Under the pieces are notes generated by a model that worked only from the letters and a program-made list of their open reading frames with translations, did not search any database and was not told the DNA's origin. DNA of 30,292 bases from contig JAAAOD010000278.1 of assembly GCA_009908535.1 (NCBI GenBank), positions 1-30,292 on the forward strand. Reading direction: 5' to 3'. Positions within the stretch are counted from its first letter, which is position 1. Every line of letters begins with the position of its first letter. Made by a program: the position numbers and the translations under genes. Shown here in pieces: positions 15,719 to 23,131 of the stretch. The stretch comes from Verrucomicrobiota bacterium. Its GTDB lineage: Bacteria > Verrucomicrobiota > Verrucomicrobiia > Opitutales > Oceanipulchritudinaceae.

Positions 15719-15750
15719 GCGACCGTTTCAGCAGGATACCTACCGGTCGC
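15719..15750. repeat. Inverted repeat in the SulP/VUT divergent region
   Basis: GCGACCG (15719-15725) and CGGTCGC (15744-15750) are perfect 7-base inverted repeats separated by 18 bases, just upstream of the preferred SulP start. They could be an operator or form a hairpin in the SulP leader. If the longer SulP start at 15800 were right, the repeat would be coding. Confidence 0.35.
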
Positions 15751-15782
15751 TTCTCGCTTCTGGCAAATTTTTTCTGGTCAGG

Positions 15783-15806
15783 AAGGAACCGCGGAGCCAC
15801 TTCCTT
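15783..15806 (+). repeat. Stem-loop just upstream of the VUT-family gene
   Basis: AAGGAA and TTCCTT pair over 6 bp around a 12-base loop centred on CCGCGG, 15 bases before the ATG. I do not recognise a riboswitch class; in particular I cannot build a preQ1 aptamer here. Confidence 0.3.
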
Positions 15807-15821
15807 GAAAACCGGGATTTC

Positions 15822-16475
15822 ATGAAAGCCGCCGCCCTTTATCTTGTCGCCGTTCTCCTCGCCAATCTGACCGCGACGCTGTTTCTCCCCGTTGAGGTGC
15901 TTCCGGGCTCCGGCGTGCTAGTATCCTTGGGCACCCTCATTTTCGGGCTGACCTTCACGCAGCGGGACCGGATGCACCGCCGCGGCCGACCTTTCGTCTA
16001 CAAGGTGATCGCCCTCTCTGCTGTATTGACGCTGGGACTACTGGTCAGTTTCCGCTACCTGTGGGGGGGCTGGCTGGCGGAATCCTTTGCCGCCCGTGAA
16101 TGGACATGGCTGGCGGAATCCGCCCTCATGTTGAAAGAAAGCGGCTGGCGGGTCTTTGCGGCGAGTTTCCTCGCGATCCTCATCGCGGAAAGTGCCGACA
16201 CCGAAGTCTTTCACAAGTATCGCGAGCGCTCCTTCCTTGTCCGCGTCATCCGCTCCAATGCCGTCAGTATCCCCGTGGATTCGACCCTTTTCAACCTGGT
16301 CGCCTTTGCCGGGAATCCGTTTTTCCCGGCTCTGGTGCTACTTCAGGTGATTGCGGGGGAGATCCTCGTTAAATTCGGGGTCGGGTTGGCGTATGCCCTC
16401 GTTCTACCGAGAAGCTGGCAGAGGGAAGCCCCTTCCCCTTCGCTGCCGGGGGACGTTTCGGAAGGAGGGGGCTGA
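15822..16475 (+). CDS. VUT-family (YhhQ/DUF165-like) transporter, probable queuosine-precursor or vitamin uptake
   Basis: A 217-aa polytopic inner-membrane protein. Family marks are the N-terminal LVAVLLANLTA helix, GTLIFGLTFTQRDRMHRRG after it, the acidic ILIAESADTEVFHKYRER helix, and VRVIRSNAVSIPVDSTLF in the central region, all typical of the VUT/YhhQ family. E. coli YhhQ imports preQ0/preQ1 for tRNA queuosine synthesis; other members are assigned vitamins. Five to six membrane segments can be seen. The C-terminal ~20 residues are a Ser/Pro/Gly tail. It is divergent from SulP, and its stop is 2 bp from the converging stop of the 67-aa protein. No queuosine gene is adjacent, so the substrate rests on family membership. 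Confidence 0.85.
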   Translation: MKAAALYLVAVLLANLTATLFLPVEVLPGSGVLVSLGTLIFGLTFTQRDRMHRRGRPFVYKVIALSAVLTLGLLVSFRYLWGGWLAESFAAREWTWLAESALMLKESGWRVFAASFLAILIAESADTEVFHKYRERSFLVRVIRSNAVSIPVDSTLFNLVAFAGNPFFPALVLLQVIAGEILVKFGVGLAYALVLPRSWQREAPSPSLPGDVSEGGG

Positions 16476-16477
16476 AT

Positions 16478-16681
16478 TCAAGCACCCGGACGGCGGGTGG
16501 CCCGCCAGTAGTCCCGGTGTTTTCGGATCCAATCGAGGAGGGCGCGCTCAAACCCGATGTCCTTGCCGGCTTTTTCGGATTCAAGCCACTTGTGACGAAG
16601 GATCTCTTCCCTCTCGGCAAGGAATTCTTTGTACAAACTGGAGCGCTCCACGTAGTTCGGATTGTTGTTCCCAGAAGACAT
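16478..16681 (-). CDS. Small conserved-looking hypothetical protein, 67 aa
   Basis: I do not recognise a named family with confidence. The protein is charged and helical. Its core (YKEFLAEREEILRHKWLESE, then KAGKDIGFERALLDWIRKHR and a Trp-rich end) looks conserved, and I recall similar short proteins and the HKW..SE.AG.DIG pattern from memory only. The long open frame continues upstream to 16828, but the ATG at 16681 makes the natural start because the upstream part has biased, shadow-like composition. No Shine-Dalgarno is visible. The C-terminus overlaps a GC stem (16492-16506) that may serve the converging VUT gene as a terminator. Likely a cytosolic accessory or nucleic-acid-associated protein, but no function can be assigned. 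Confidence 0.65.
   Translation of the reverse strand: MSSGNNNPNYVERSSLYKEFLAEREEILRHKWLESEKAGKDIGFERALLDWIRKHRDYWRATRRPGA
16492..16506 (+). terminator. GC stem past the VUT stop, inside the opposite gene's 3' end
   Basis: GGCGGG and CCCGCC pair over 6 bp with a 3-base loop, beginning 17 bases after the VUT stop. It is embedded in the last codons of the converging 67-aa gene and has no U tract. It could slow polymerase for either direction. Weak evidence. Confidence 0.25.
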
Positions 16682-16703
16682 GATTCGGGGGGCAGGATAC
16701 AAG

Positions 16704-16709
16704 ATTTTA
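16704..16709 (-). promoter_or_regulatory. Possible -10 element for the 67-aa gene
   Basis: TAAAAT on the minus strand differs from TATAAT by one base and lies 22 bases before the ATG, which fits a short leader. The expected -35 position (around GATATTT) shows no good match. The surrounding 122-bp gap to the mrp stop is A/T-richer than average. Confidence 0.3.
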
Positions 16710-16803
16710 CGGGAAAAGGACAGCCTTAAATATCTCTGCAGGCAGACAAGCAGGGAAGTGCTTTGTTCTCCGCTGGCAACTTTTTTCAAAGGCGGGGGGG
16801 CAC

Positions 16804-17868
16804 TCAACTCTTGTGCAGACCCTTCCAAAGGTTTTCCGCCATTGAGAAAATCGCTTTTGCGGAGGGACTATCCGGGTAGGCGACGACGAGGGGAACCCCG
16901 CGGTCTCCGCCTTCGCGGATTTCGGCATCGAGGGGAACCTGGGCAAGGAGGGGAGCTTCCAACTCTTCCGCCGTCCATCGACCGCCGCCCTCTCCAAAGA
17001 TGTGCAGTTTACGTCCCTCGCCGGCATCGAGGTAACTCATGTTCTCGCACACGCCGAGAATAGGAACATTGACCTTGTCGAACATGCGGGCACCGCGGCG
17101 GGTGACATTGACGGCCACCGGTTGCGGCGTGGTGATGATGAGGGCGCCGTCCACCGGCAAAGTCTGGACAAGGGACAACTGGGCGTCTCCCGTTCCGGGA
17201 GGAAGGTCGACGACGAGGACATCGAGTTCACCCCAGTTCACATGCTGGGCGAACTGATTGATGGCGTTGTTGATCATCGGTCCGCGCCAGACGACGGGCG
17301 CGTTTTCGTCGATCAGCAGGGCCATCGACATGACCTTGATGCCGAAATTGCTCGGCGGAATGATCTTCTCGTCCTCGATTTCCGGTCGGGAGGCAATCCC
17401 CATCATCTGGGGAATGGAGGGGCCGTAGATGTCACAGTCGAGAAGGCCGACGCCTTTGCCGCCGCCTTCCCGGCGAAGAACCTGATCGAGGGCGCAGGCG
17501 AGATTGGCCGCCACTGTGGATTTGCCCACGCCTCCCTTCCCGCTGGCCACCGCGATGATCGCGGCCACTCCCGGCATAGCCTGGGGACCGCCGCTGCCGC
17601 CTCCGGTTCCCGGCGCGCCCTTCGGTTTTTCCACCGCTATCTCCACGGAAATCCTTCCCGCTCCCTCCAACTGCCCAAGGGCCGATTCCGTCGCCTCCTT
17701 CAGCGCCGCGGGTACCTTCGAGTCCGCCGTCGTCACCTTCAGGCGTACGGAAATGTCGTTATTTTCCACGACAATGTTGTCGACGAGGCCGAACGAGACA
17801 ATATCGCGGCTGAAGCCGGGATAACGGACGGCCTTGAGAGCGCTCCTTACGGTTTCCTTGTCCATCAT
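16804..17868 (-). CDS. Mrp/ApbC-family iron-sulfur carrier-type P-loop ATPase
   Basis: A 354-aa member of the Mrp/Nbp35 family, which transfers Fe-S clusters to apoproteins. An N-terminal MIP18/DUF59-like domain (~1-80) leads through a Gly/Pro linker to the deviant Walker A SGKGGVGKST (~109-118). The nucleotide-binding continuation includes DCDIYGPSIP and VDLPPGTGDAQL (~220-232). The family usually has a CxxC cluster-binding pair after ENMS; here the segment reads ENMSYLDAGEGRKLHIFG, with no Cys pair. This matters for the cluster-carrier role. The start at ATG 17868 is supported by AAGGAAGGA five bases upstream; a second ATG follows immediately (17865). An upstream open extension to 18087 overlaps the divergent TolB-like gene and is rejected. 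It is divergent from the TolB-like gene with a ~73-bp shared control region. Confidence 0.92.
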   Translation of the reverse strand: MMDKETVRSALKAVRYPGFSRDIVSFGLVDNIVVENNDISVRLKVTTADSKVPAALKEATESALGQLEGAGRISVEIAVEKPKGAPGTGGGSGGPQAMPGVAAIIAVASGKGGVGKSTVAANLACALDQVLRREGGGKGVGLLDCDIYGPSIPQMMGIASRPEIEDEKIIPPSNFGIKVMSMALLIDENAPVVWRGPMINNAINQFAQHVNWGELDVLVVDLPPGTGDAQLSLVQTLPVDGALIITTPQPVAVNVTRRGARMFDKVNVPILGVCENMSYLDAGEGRKLHIFGEGGGRWTAEELEAPLLAQVPLDAEIREGGDRGVPLVVAYPDSPSAKAIFSMAENLWKGLHKS

Positions 17869-17941
17869 GAGAGTCCTTCCTTGTGGGAGGGAAACTTCTT
17901 GAAGTCCACCGGAAAGCGGATTGCGTCGAAAGGCAAGGAAC

Positions 17942-19144
17942 ATGAAATTTTTCCCTGCCATACTGTCGAACCTCTTGTTGATCCTGGCCTTCTCCGGCCT
18001 TGCCCTCCGCGCCGGCGCCGAGGAACCGATCCGCCTTCCCGATGTCGTCGGCAGCGGGGAGATTCTATCCCGCAGTGTCACCATCACCGGGAGCCCGGAA
18101 GCGCTGCGCCAGGACGCGGCCCGCCTCTTTGACCTCCACGGCGGATTCGAGCGGGTCGGCCAGCGCGCCGATTTCCGTTTTTCCTTTGCGCAAAACGGCC
18201 CCGCCGGTGTCCGCCTGCGTATCGAATCCGGCGGCCGGGATCTCCTCGAGGAAACCTTTCGCGGGGCCGACCGGACCGCCGCCCTCTATCGCGCCGCTGA
18301 CCGGGCCGTCGAGCGAACCCTGGGATTGCCGGGCTTTTTCTCCTCCAGCGTCGCCTTCATTTCGGACCGCACCGGGCATGCGGAGGTGTACCTGACCGAT
18401 TTTCTTTTTCGTTCGGCCCGCCAGTTGACCCGGGACCGTTCGCAATGCCTGTCGCCCGACCTTTCACCGGACGGGCAGAGCGTCCTTTACACCAGCTACC
18501 ATGGCACCGGGTTTCCGGACATTTACCGGATTGACCTCCGTTCCGGGGAGCGTTCGCTCTTTGCCGGCTTCAAGGGGACCAACACCGGTGCGACCTTCAG
18601 CCCTGACGGTTCGCGTGTCGCGATGATCCTCAGCGGGTCCGGTAATTCGGAACTGTACATCAGTGATGCGCAGGGCGGGAACCTCCAGCGCCTGACGCGT
18701 TCGGAGAGCCTGGAAGCCGGTCCCGCCTGGTCGCCGGACGGCCGCCGCCTGCTCCTTACTTCCGACAAAATAGGGCGTCCCCAGATTTACACCATGGATG
18801 TGAGCGGACGCTCCATCACACGCGTGCGAACCGATATCAGCCGGCATTGTTCCGAGCCGGCGTGGAACCCCCGGGATCCCGATCAGATCGCCTTCACGGC
18901 CGCCATGGGCGGATCTTTCGAGGTGGCGCTTTTTCGGTTTTCCGAGGGGCGAAGCCGCGTCGTTTCCAAAGGCTCCGGGGACGCTGTGCACCCGGCCTGG
19001 CTGGCCGACGGACGGCACCTGCTTTACACGGAGCGTACGCCCCGTTACTCGCGTATCATGATCCTCGATACGAAAACCGGAAAGCGGTTCCGTTTCAGTC
19101 CGGTGGAATTGAACAGCGCCAGTGAGGCGGCGCCCGCAGGCTGA
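17942..19144 (+). CDS. TolB-like periplasmic beta-propeller protein
   Basis: A 400-aa exported protein. Residues 1-26 form a signal peptide with cleavage probably after RAGA. An N-terminal alpha/beta domain follows (to ~130), then a WD40-like/PD40 propeller with repeats such as LSPDLSPDGQSVLYTSY, ATFSPDGSRVAMIL and PAWSPDGRRLLLTS, each carrying the SPDG signature. The architecture is that of TolB, the periplasmic part of the Tol-Pal system that helps outer-membrane constriction. The other tol-pal genes are not next to it, so it may be a TolB paralogue. ATG 17942 has AAGG upstream; the frame opens seven codons earlier (TTG 17921) but the signal peptide favours this start. It ends 3 bp from the converging DJ-1 gene. 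Confidence 0.85.
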   Translation: MKFFPAILSNLLLILAFSGLALRAGAEEPIRLPDVVGSGEILSRSVTITGSPEALRQDAARLFDLHGGFERVGQRADFRFSFAQNGPAGVRLRIESGGRDLLEETFRGADRTAALYRAADRAVERTLGLPGFFSSSVAFISDRTGHAEVYLTDFLFRSARQLTRDRSQCLSPDLSPDGQSVLYTSYHGTGFPDIYRIDLRSGERSLFAGFKGTNTGATFSPDGSRVAMILSGSGNSELYISDAQGGNLQRLTRSESLEAGPAWSPDGRRLLLTSDKIGRPQIYTMDVSGRSITRVRTDISRHCSEPAWNPRDPDQIAFTAAMGGSFEVALFRFSEGRSRVVSKGSGDAVHPAWLADGRHLLYTERTPRYSRIMILDTKTGKRFRFSPVELNSASEAAPAG

Positions 19145-19147
19145 GGA

Positions 19148-19687
19148 TCAGGCGCAAACGGCGGCGCGGACCTCTTCCGCCGTCTCCTCGCCGCAGAGGG
19201 CCGCAACGAGGGCGAGTCCGAAATCAACGGCCGTTCCCGCACCTCTCGAGGTGATCACGGAACCGTCCCGGACGACGTCGCGGTCCGGATCGAGATCCGG
19301 CAGTTTTGTGGCAACGCTCGGATGGGCGGTGTAGGCCCGTCCCTCGAGAAGGCCGGCTTCTTTGAGAACGGTCGGTCCCGCGCAGATGGCGCAGGTGAAG
19401 CAGCCGGCCCCGGCATGGCGCTGCAGGAAGGTGAGAACGGCGGGGTTTTCCTTCAGGAGGGTATGCCCGGGACCGCCCGGGATGATAACCATGTTGTAGA
19501 GATTGTCCGCGCAGTCCTCAAAATGGGTTTCCGCGCAGAGGCGGACATTGTTGCGGCCCGTGAGGTCGAGCGATTCCCCCGGGCAGGCGAGGGTAACGTC
19601 GACGCCGGCGCGGCGCAGCAGATCGACCGGGGCGAGGGCCTCGACTTCCTCAATCCCGTCGGCAAGGAGAATAATCGCGCTTGGCAT
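19148..19687 (-). CDS. DJ-1/PfpI (ThiJ)-family protein
   Basis: A 179-aa protein of the DJ-1 superfamily, close in outline to human DJ-1, E. coli YajL and ThiJ-like proteins. These act as deglycase- or chaperone-like redox stress factors; the precise activity is disputed. The nucleophile-elbow cysteine is C102 in CAICAGP, with the upstream acidic residues in GIEEVEALAPVD and the conserved IIPGGPG at ~68-74. AHPS at ~121-124 corresponds to the His region near the active site of DJ-1. Length fits the small, single-domain type. The ATG at 19687 has a promoter candidate directly upstream, so the message may be nearly leaderless. It follows the alpha/beta hydrolase in the same orientation. Confidence 0.92.
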   Translation of the reverse strand: MPSAIILLADGIEEVEALAPVDLLRRAGVDVTLACPGESLDLTGRNNVRLCAETHFEDCADNLYNMVIIPGGPGHTLLKENPAVLTFLQRHAGAGCFTCAICAGPTVLKEAGLLEGRAYTAHPSVATKLPDLDPDRDVVRDGSVITSRGAGTAVDFGLALVAALCGEETAEEVRAAVCA

Positions 19688-19694
19688 AAGGAAA

Positions 19695-19724
19695 AGAGTA
19701 CAGCACTGCCCCCCGTTTTGGCAA
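19695..19724 (-). promoter_or_regulatory. Promoter candidate for the DJ-1-family gene
   Basis: On the minus strand TTGCCA (19724-19719) and TACTCT (19700-19695) are 18 bases apart. A transcript start about seven bases on would be at or next to the ATG at 19687. The same TACTCT hexamer occurs in the promoter candidate within dnaG. Confidence 0.4.
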
Positions 19725-19743
19725 AGATAAAGCCGGAAAGGGC

Positions 19744-20562
19744 CTACTTCCCGTCAAGGCGGAGGAATTCCACAAAACGGTCGATACTCGATCGGTAGGT
19801 GGGGCCGTATTCCTCGACGAGATTGTTGTGCCCGCCGCCTTGCAGGAAGGTGAAGAATTTGGGCTCCGAGGCGGCCGCGAAAAGCCTTTCCCCATGGGCG
19901 AAAGGAACCGTGAAATCGCTCGTCCCGTGAAGGAGAAGGAGCGGACAGCGGAGTTCGCCGATCCGCCCGAGGTTGTTGAAAATGTCCCAGGGAAGGAGGC
20001 GGACCCTGGTGACCACCCGGAAGGTGCTCGTGAAAGTGCTTTCCAGAATGAGGCCCGCAGCAGGCACTTCCGCGGCGAGGGCCACCGCCGGCCCGCCGCC
20101 GACGGAACGACCGTAGAGGACAACCTCTTCATGGGAAAACCCGGTGCGCTCGGGAATCCGTTCCCAGAGAAAGCGCGCCGCCGCGGTGATGGATTCCTCG
20201 GAAGGCCGCCCCTCGCTGCGGCCGTATCCCGGATAATCCCAGGCGAGGATGGCGAACCCCAGCTCGTGGAGGGCCTGCAGGCGATCCCTTACCATGCCAA
20301 GGTCTTCCCCGTTCCCGTGGTGATAGAACAGGAGGTGCCTCGCTTGTGGATGGGGAAGGTACTGCACGGCAAGGCGCTCCTGTTCCTCTCCGAAAGGGAT
20401 CATGCTCAACCCCTCGAGATCCTCATAGCTGGGAGGCGGCGCGGGAAAGACCATCCGGTTGGCAAAGACTGCCGCGAAGAGGGCCAGACCGAGGTACCCG
20501 AGAAAGAGGGCGAGGAGGACGCTTTTAAGAATGCCCGGTACTGCCGACCACGGGAAGTTCAT
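19744..20562 (-). CDS. Membrane-anchored alpha/beta hydrolase (BEM46/ABHD13-17-like)
   Basis: A 272-aa serine hydrolase-fold protein. A single membrane segment at ~12-34 (LKSVLLALFLGYLGLALFA) anchors it with the catalytic domain outside the cytoplasm or at the membrane face. The catalytic set is visible: oxyanion-region YHHGNGED at ~80-87, nucleophile S153 in GRSVGGG, acid D216 in HGTSDFTVPF, and base H245 in GGGHNN. The layout matches the BEM46-like group (ABHD13/ABHD17), in which eukaryotic members are depalmitoylases or lipid hydrolases; bacterial substrates are unknown. It is divergent from cysS and 56 bp upstream of the DJ-1 gene, possibly in one transcript. Confidence 0.88.
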   Translation of the reverse strand: MNFPWSAVPGILKSVLLALFLGYLGLALFAAVFANRMVFPAPPPSYEDLEGLSMIPFGEEQERLAVQYLPHPQARHLLFYHHGNGEDLGMVRDRLQALHELGFAILAWDYPGYGRSEGRPSEESITAAARFLWERIPERTGFSHEEVVLYGRSVGGGPAVALAAEVPAAGLILESTFTSTFRVVTRVRLLPWDIFNNLGRIGELRCPLLLLHGTSDFTVPFAHGERLFAAASEPKFFTFLQGGGHNNLVEEYGPTYRSSIDRFVEFLRLDGK

Positions 20563-20600
20563 GTCGCGAAGCCTGTCGCCTGCGCGGTTCGGCGCAACGA

Positions 20601-20629
20601 TTGACTTCCCCCTTCGCCCGCAAAAGGGT
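20601..20629 (+). promoter_or_regulatory. Promoter candidate for cysS-hemB
   Basis: TTGACT (20601-20606) is followed after 17 bases by AAGGGT (20624-20629), a weak -10, then TAACGC. The good -35 with a GGGT-containing hexamer at the -10 position resembles the rpmH promoter candidate. The element lies 40 bases before the cysS ATG. Confidence 0.35.
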
Positions 20630-20645
20630 AACGCCTTTGCAGCTC

Positions 20646-22127
20646 ATGAGCATTGAAAGCACCTCGTCGGCGCGGACGCCGGTCCGCCTTTACGACAGCC
20701 TCACGCGTTCCACCCGGGAACTTTTCCCGGGGGCGGACGGCCGTTTCGGGATGTATGTCTGTGGGCCGACCGTCTACGGACCAGCGCACATCGGAAATTT
20801 CCTCACCTTCCTGCGGTTCGACGTCCTTTACCGTCTTTTGCGCACGGCGGGATACCATCCATTCTATGTTCGCAACATCACCGATGTGGACGACAAGACG
20901 ATCGAGCGCTCGCAGGCGGAGGGCCGCTCCCTGGGAGAATTCACCGCGGCGTGGACGGAGCGCTTCCAGGCCGATTGTGCTTCCCTGAACCTGCTGCCGC
21001 CGGACGCCGAACCGCGGGCGACCGACCACATTGATGAGCAGATCGCGCTCATCCGCCGACTGGAAGAAAAAGGCCATGCCTACAAGGCGTCCGACGGCTC
21101 CGTTTATTACCGGGTCGGTTCCTTTCCGGAATACGGAAAACTCTCTCATTTCGATCCCGGGATGCTGCGTCAGCAGGAGAGGAACAGTGCGGGGACGCGG
21201 AACCTCGCCGACGAATACGACCGGGACACCGTGGCCGACTTCGCCCTCTGGAAAGCGCGGAAAGCGAGTGACGGGCCGGTGGCGTGGGACAGCCCGTGGG
21301 GTCCCGGGCGGCCCGGCTGGCACCTCGAATGCTCCGCCATGAGCATGAAATACCTCGGTGGGAGCTTCGCCCTTCACGGGGGTGGCGAGGACCTCTGCTT
21401 CCCCCATCACGAGAACGAGATCGCCCAGAGCGAGGCCGCAACGGGGAGACCCTTCGCCCAGCACTGGATGCATGCCGTCCACCTTCTCGTGGAGGGAAAG
21501 AAGATGTCCAAAAGCGAGGGAAATTTCTTCATTCTCGAGGACCTGACCGCGAAGGGTTTCCACCCCGCCGCCATCCGCCTCGCTCTGCTGGGAGGCCACT
21601 ACCGGCAGCAGTTCAATTTCACCCTCAACGGCCTTGAGGCCGCGGCGAGTGCCCTCGGGAAAATGGAATCCGCCGTCGAGGACCTTCTCCAGCGGGCCGG
21701 GAAGGAGCGCGCGGACTGGCCGGCCTATGTTCGCGCCGTGCCGCCGCCCGACTGGGGCGCTTTCAAGGATGCGTGGTCCGCCATCCGCAATGACCTCAAC
21801 ACCCCCGCCGTGCTGGGAGCTCTCCACACGGCTTTCCGGTCCCTGCGCAAGGAGGCCGATGCCGCCGGGATCGAGGCCTCCCTCGCCGCCGCCGGCGCCA
21901 TCCTCTACATCCTCGGCATCGAGTTGTTCGCCCGTCCGGGAGGCGAACCCTCCCCCGCGGAGATCCCCGCGGCCATTGCGGAAAAAGCCGCCACCCGCTG
22001 GGAAGCCAAGAAGGCGAGGAATTTCGCCGAAGCCGACCGCCTGCGCGACGAACTCGGGCAGGAAGGCTGGCAGGTCATCGATCACGCCGGAGGCTACGAA
22101 TTACAACCAACAGAAACAGACGCATGA
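20646..22127 (+). CDS. cysS: Cysteinyl-tRNA synthetase
   Basis: Class I aminoacyl-tRNA synthetase for cysteine, 493 aa. The zinc/active-site Cys and HIGH-type signature appear together in YVCGPTVYGPAHIGNFLTF, and further zinc ligands in GWHLECSAMS and LCFPHHENE. The KMSKS loop is KKMSKSEGNFF. The DALR anticodon-binding region follows and the C-terminal part ends in the usual small helical segment. The frame is open 15 codons further up to a TTG at 20601, but the ATG at 20646 fits the family start. Its stop overlaps the hemB ATG by 4 bp (ATGA), giving translational coupling. A very long frame lies antisense to it but is compositional. Confidence 0.97.
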   Translation: MSIESTSSARTPVRLYDSLTRSTRELFPGADGRFGMYVCGPTVYGPAHIGNFLTFLRFDVLYRLLRTAGYHPFYVRNITDVDDKTIERSQAEGRSLGEFTAAWTERFQADCASLNLLPPDAEPRATDHIDEQIALIRRLEEKGHAYKASDGSVYYRVGSFPEYGKLSHFDPGMLRQQERNSAGTRNLADEYDRDTVADFALWKARKASDGPVAWDSPWGPGRPGWHLECSAMSMKYLGGSFALHGGGEDLCFPHHENEIAQSEAATGRPFAQHWMHAVHLLVEGKKMSKSEGNFFILEDLTAKGFHPAAIRLALLGGHYRQQFNFTLNGLEAAASALGKMESAVEDLLQRAGKERADWPAYVRAVPPPDWGAFKDAWSAIRNDLNTPAVLGALHTAFRSLRKEADAAGIEASLAAAGAILYILGIELFARPGGEPSPAEIPAAIAEKAATRWEAKKARNFAEADRLRDELGQEGWQVIDHAGGYELQPTETDA

Positions 22128-23131
22128 GCCTTATTCCCGGAATTCCGCGTCCGCGCCGCCTGCGGCGTAACGCCACCCTTCGCCGCATGACCCGGGAAAC
22201 CCAGCTGCGCGTGGACGATCTGGTGCAGCCCCTCTTTGTCGTCGAGGGAAGCGACAGGGCGCAGGCCATCGGAAGCCTGCCCGGACAGTTTCGCCGGAAC
22301 ATTGACGACCTTTGCCGTGAAGGGGAGCGCCTCTTTGCCCTCGGGATCCCCGCGGTGGCGCTTTTTCCCTCCCTTCCCCCTGAACGGAAGGATGCGGAAG
22401 GGAGCGAGGCCCTGCGCAAAGAGACCCTCGTCCTGCGCGCCGTCCGGGCCCTCAAGGGGGCGGTGCCGGAATTACAGGTGATGACGGATATCGCCCTCGA
22501 CCCCTACACCACGCACGGCCATGACGGCGTCCTCACCGCGGCGGGGGACGACGTCGATAACGACCGCACCGTGGAGATCCTGCGTCGCATGGCCTGCCTG
22601 CATGCGGAGGCGGGAACGGACATGGTCGCCCCCTCCGACATGATGGACGGCCGTGTCGGAGCCATCCGCGAGGCGCTTGATGAAAACAGCTTCTCGGGGA
22701 CGGCGATCCTCGCCTACTCCGCCAAGTTCGACAGTGCTTTCTATGGTCCTTTCCGCGAAGCCGTGGGCAGCGCCCAGGCGGCGGGAACCCCGTTACTCGG
22801 GAAAGCCGGGTATCAGCTCAACCCCGCCAACGCGCGGGAAGCGGAGCGGGAACTGGAACTCGACGAGGCGGAAGGCGCGGACATGCTCATGGTGAAGCCG
22901 GCGGGCCCCTACCTCGATATCGTCCGGCTTGCCCGGGAGCGAAGCCTGTTGCCCGTCGCGGCCTATCAGGTAAGCGGCGAATACGCCCAGATTCATGCCG
23001 CCGCGGAAAAAGGCTGGCTCGATCTTGTCCGTTGTCGCGACGAAAGTCTGCTTGCCATCCGCCGGGCGGGCGCGGAGCTCATTCTCACCTATTTCGCGGG
23101 CGACTGGGCAAGGGATCAGAAGCGGCTCTAG
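22124..23131 (+). CDS. hemB: Delta-aminolevulinic acid dehydratase (porphobilinogen synthase)
   Basis: Condenses two 5-aminolevulinate molecules to porphobilinogen for haem and other tetrapyrroles. The two active-site lysines are K201 in AYSAKFDSAFYGP and K258 in MLMVKPAGPYLD. The metal-site segment reads DIALDPYTTHGHDG, with Asp/Ala in place of the zinc-binding cysteines of the yeast/human type, so this is expected to be the Mg2+-type rather than the Cys3-zinc enzyme. Length of 335 aa is normal. It starts in a 4-bp overlap with cysS and its stop codon overlaps the stop of the converging acidic-protein gene through the palindrome CTAG. Confidence 0.97.
   Translation: MSLIPGIPRPRRLRRNATLRRMTRETQLRVDDLVQPLFVVEGSDRAQAIGSLPGQFRRNIDDLCREGERLFALGIPAVALFPSLPPERKDAEGSEALRKETLVLRAVRALKGAVPELQVMTDIALDPYTTHGHDGVLTAAGDDVDNDRTVEILRRMACLHAEAGTDMVAPSDMMDGRVGAIREALDENSFSGTAILAYSAKFDSAFYGPFREAVGSAQAAGTPLLGKAGYQLNPANAREAERELELDEAEGADMLMVKPAGPYLDIVRLARERSLLPVAAYQVSGEYAQIHAAAEKGWLDLVRCRDESLLAIRRAGAELILTYFAGDWARDQKRL

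Noticed and set aside
15702..15821. preQ1 riboswitch before the VUT-family gene
   Set aside because: I could not form the aptamer stem with its A-rich tail pseudoknot; only simple inverted repeats are present.
20559..22085. A 508-codon open frame antisense to cysS
   Set aside because: It mirrors cysS completely, has no recognisable domain, and such frames are expected where third codon positions are G/C-rich.
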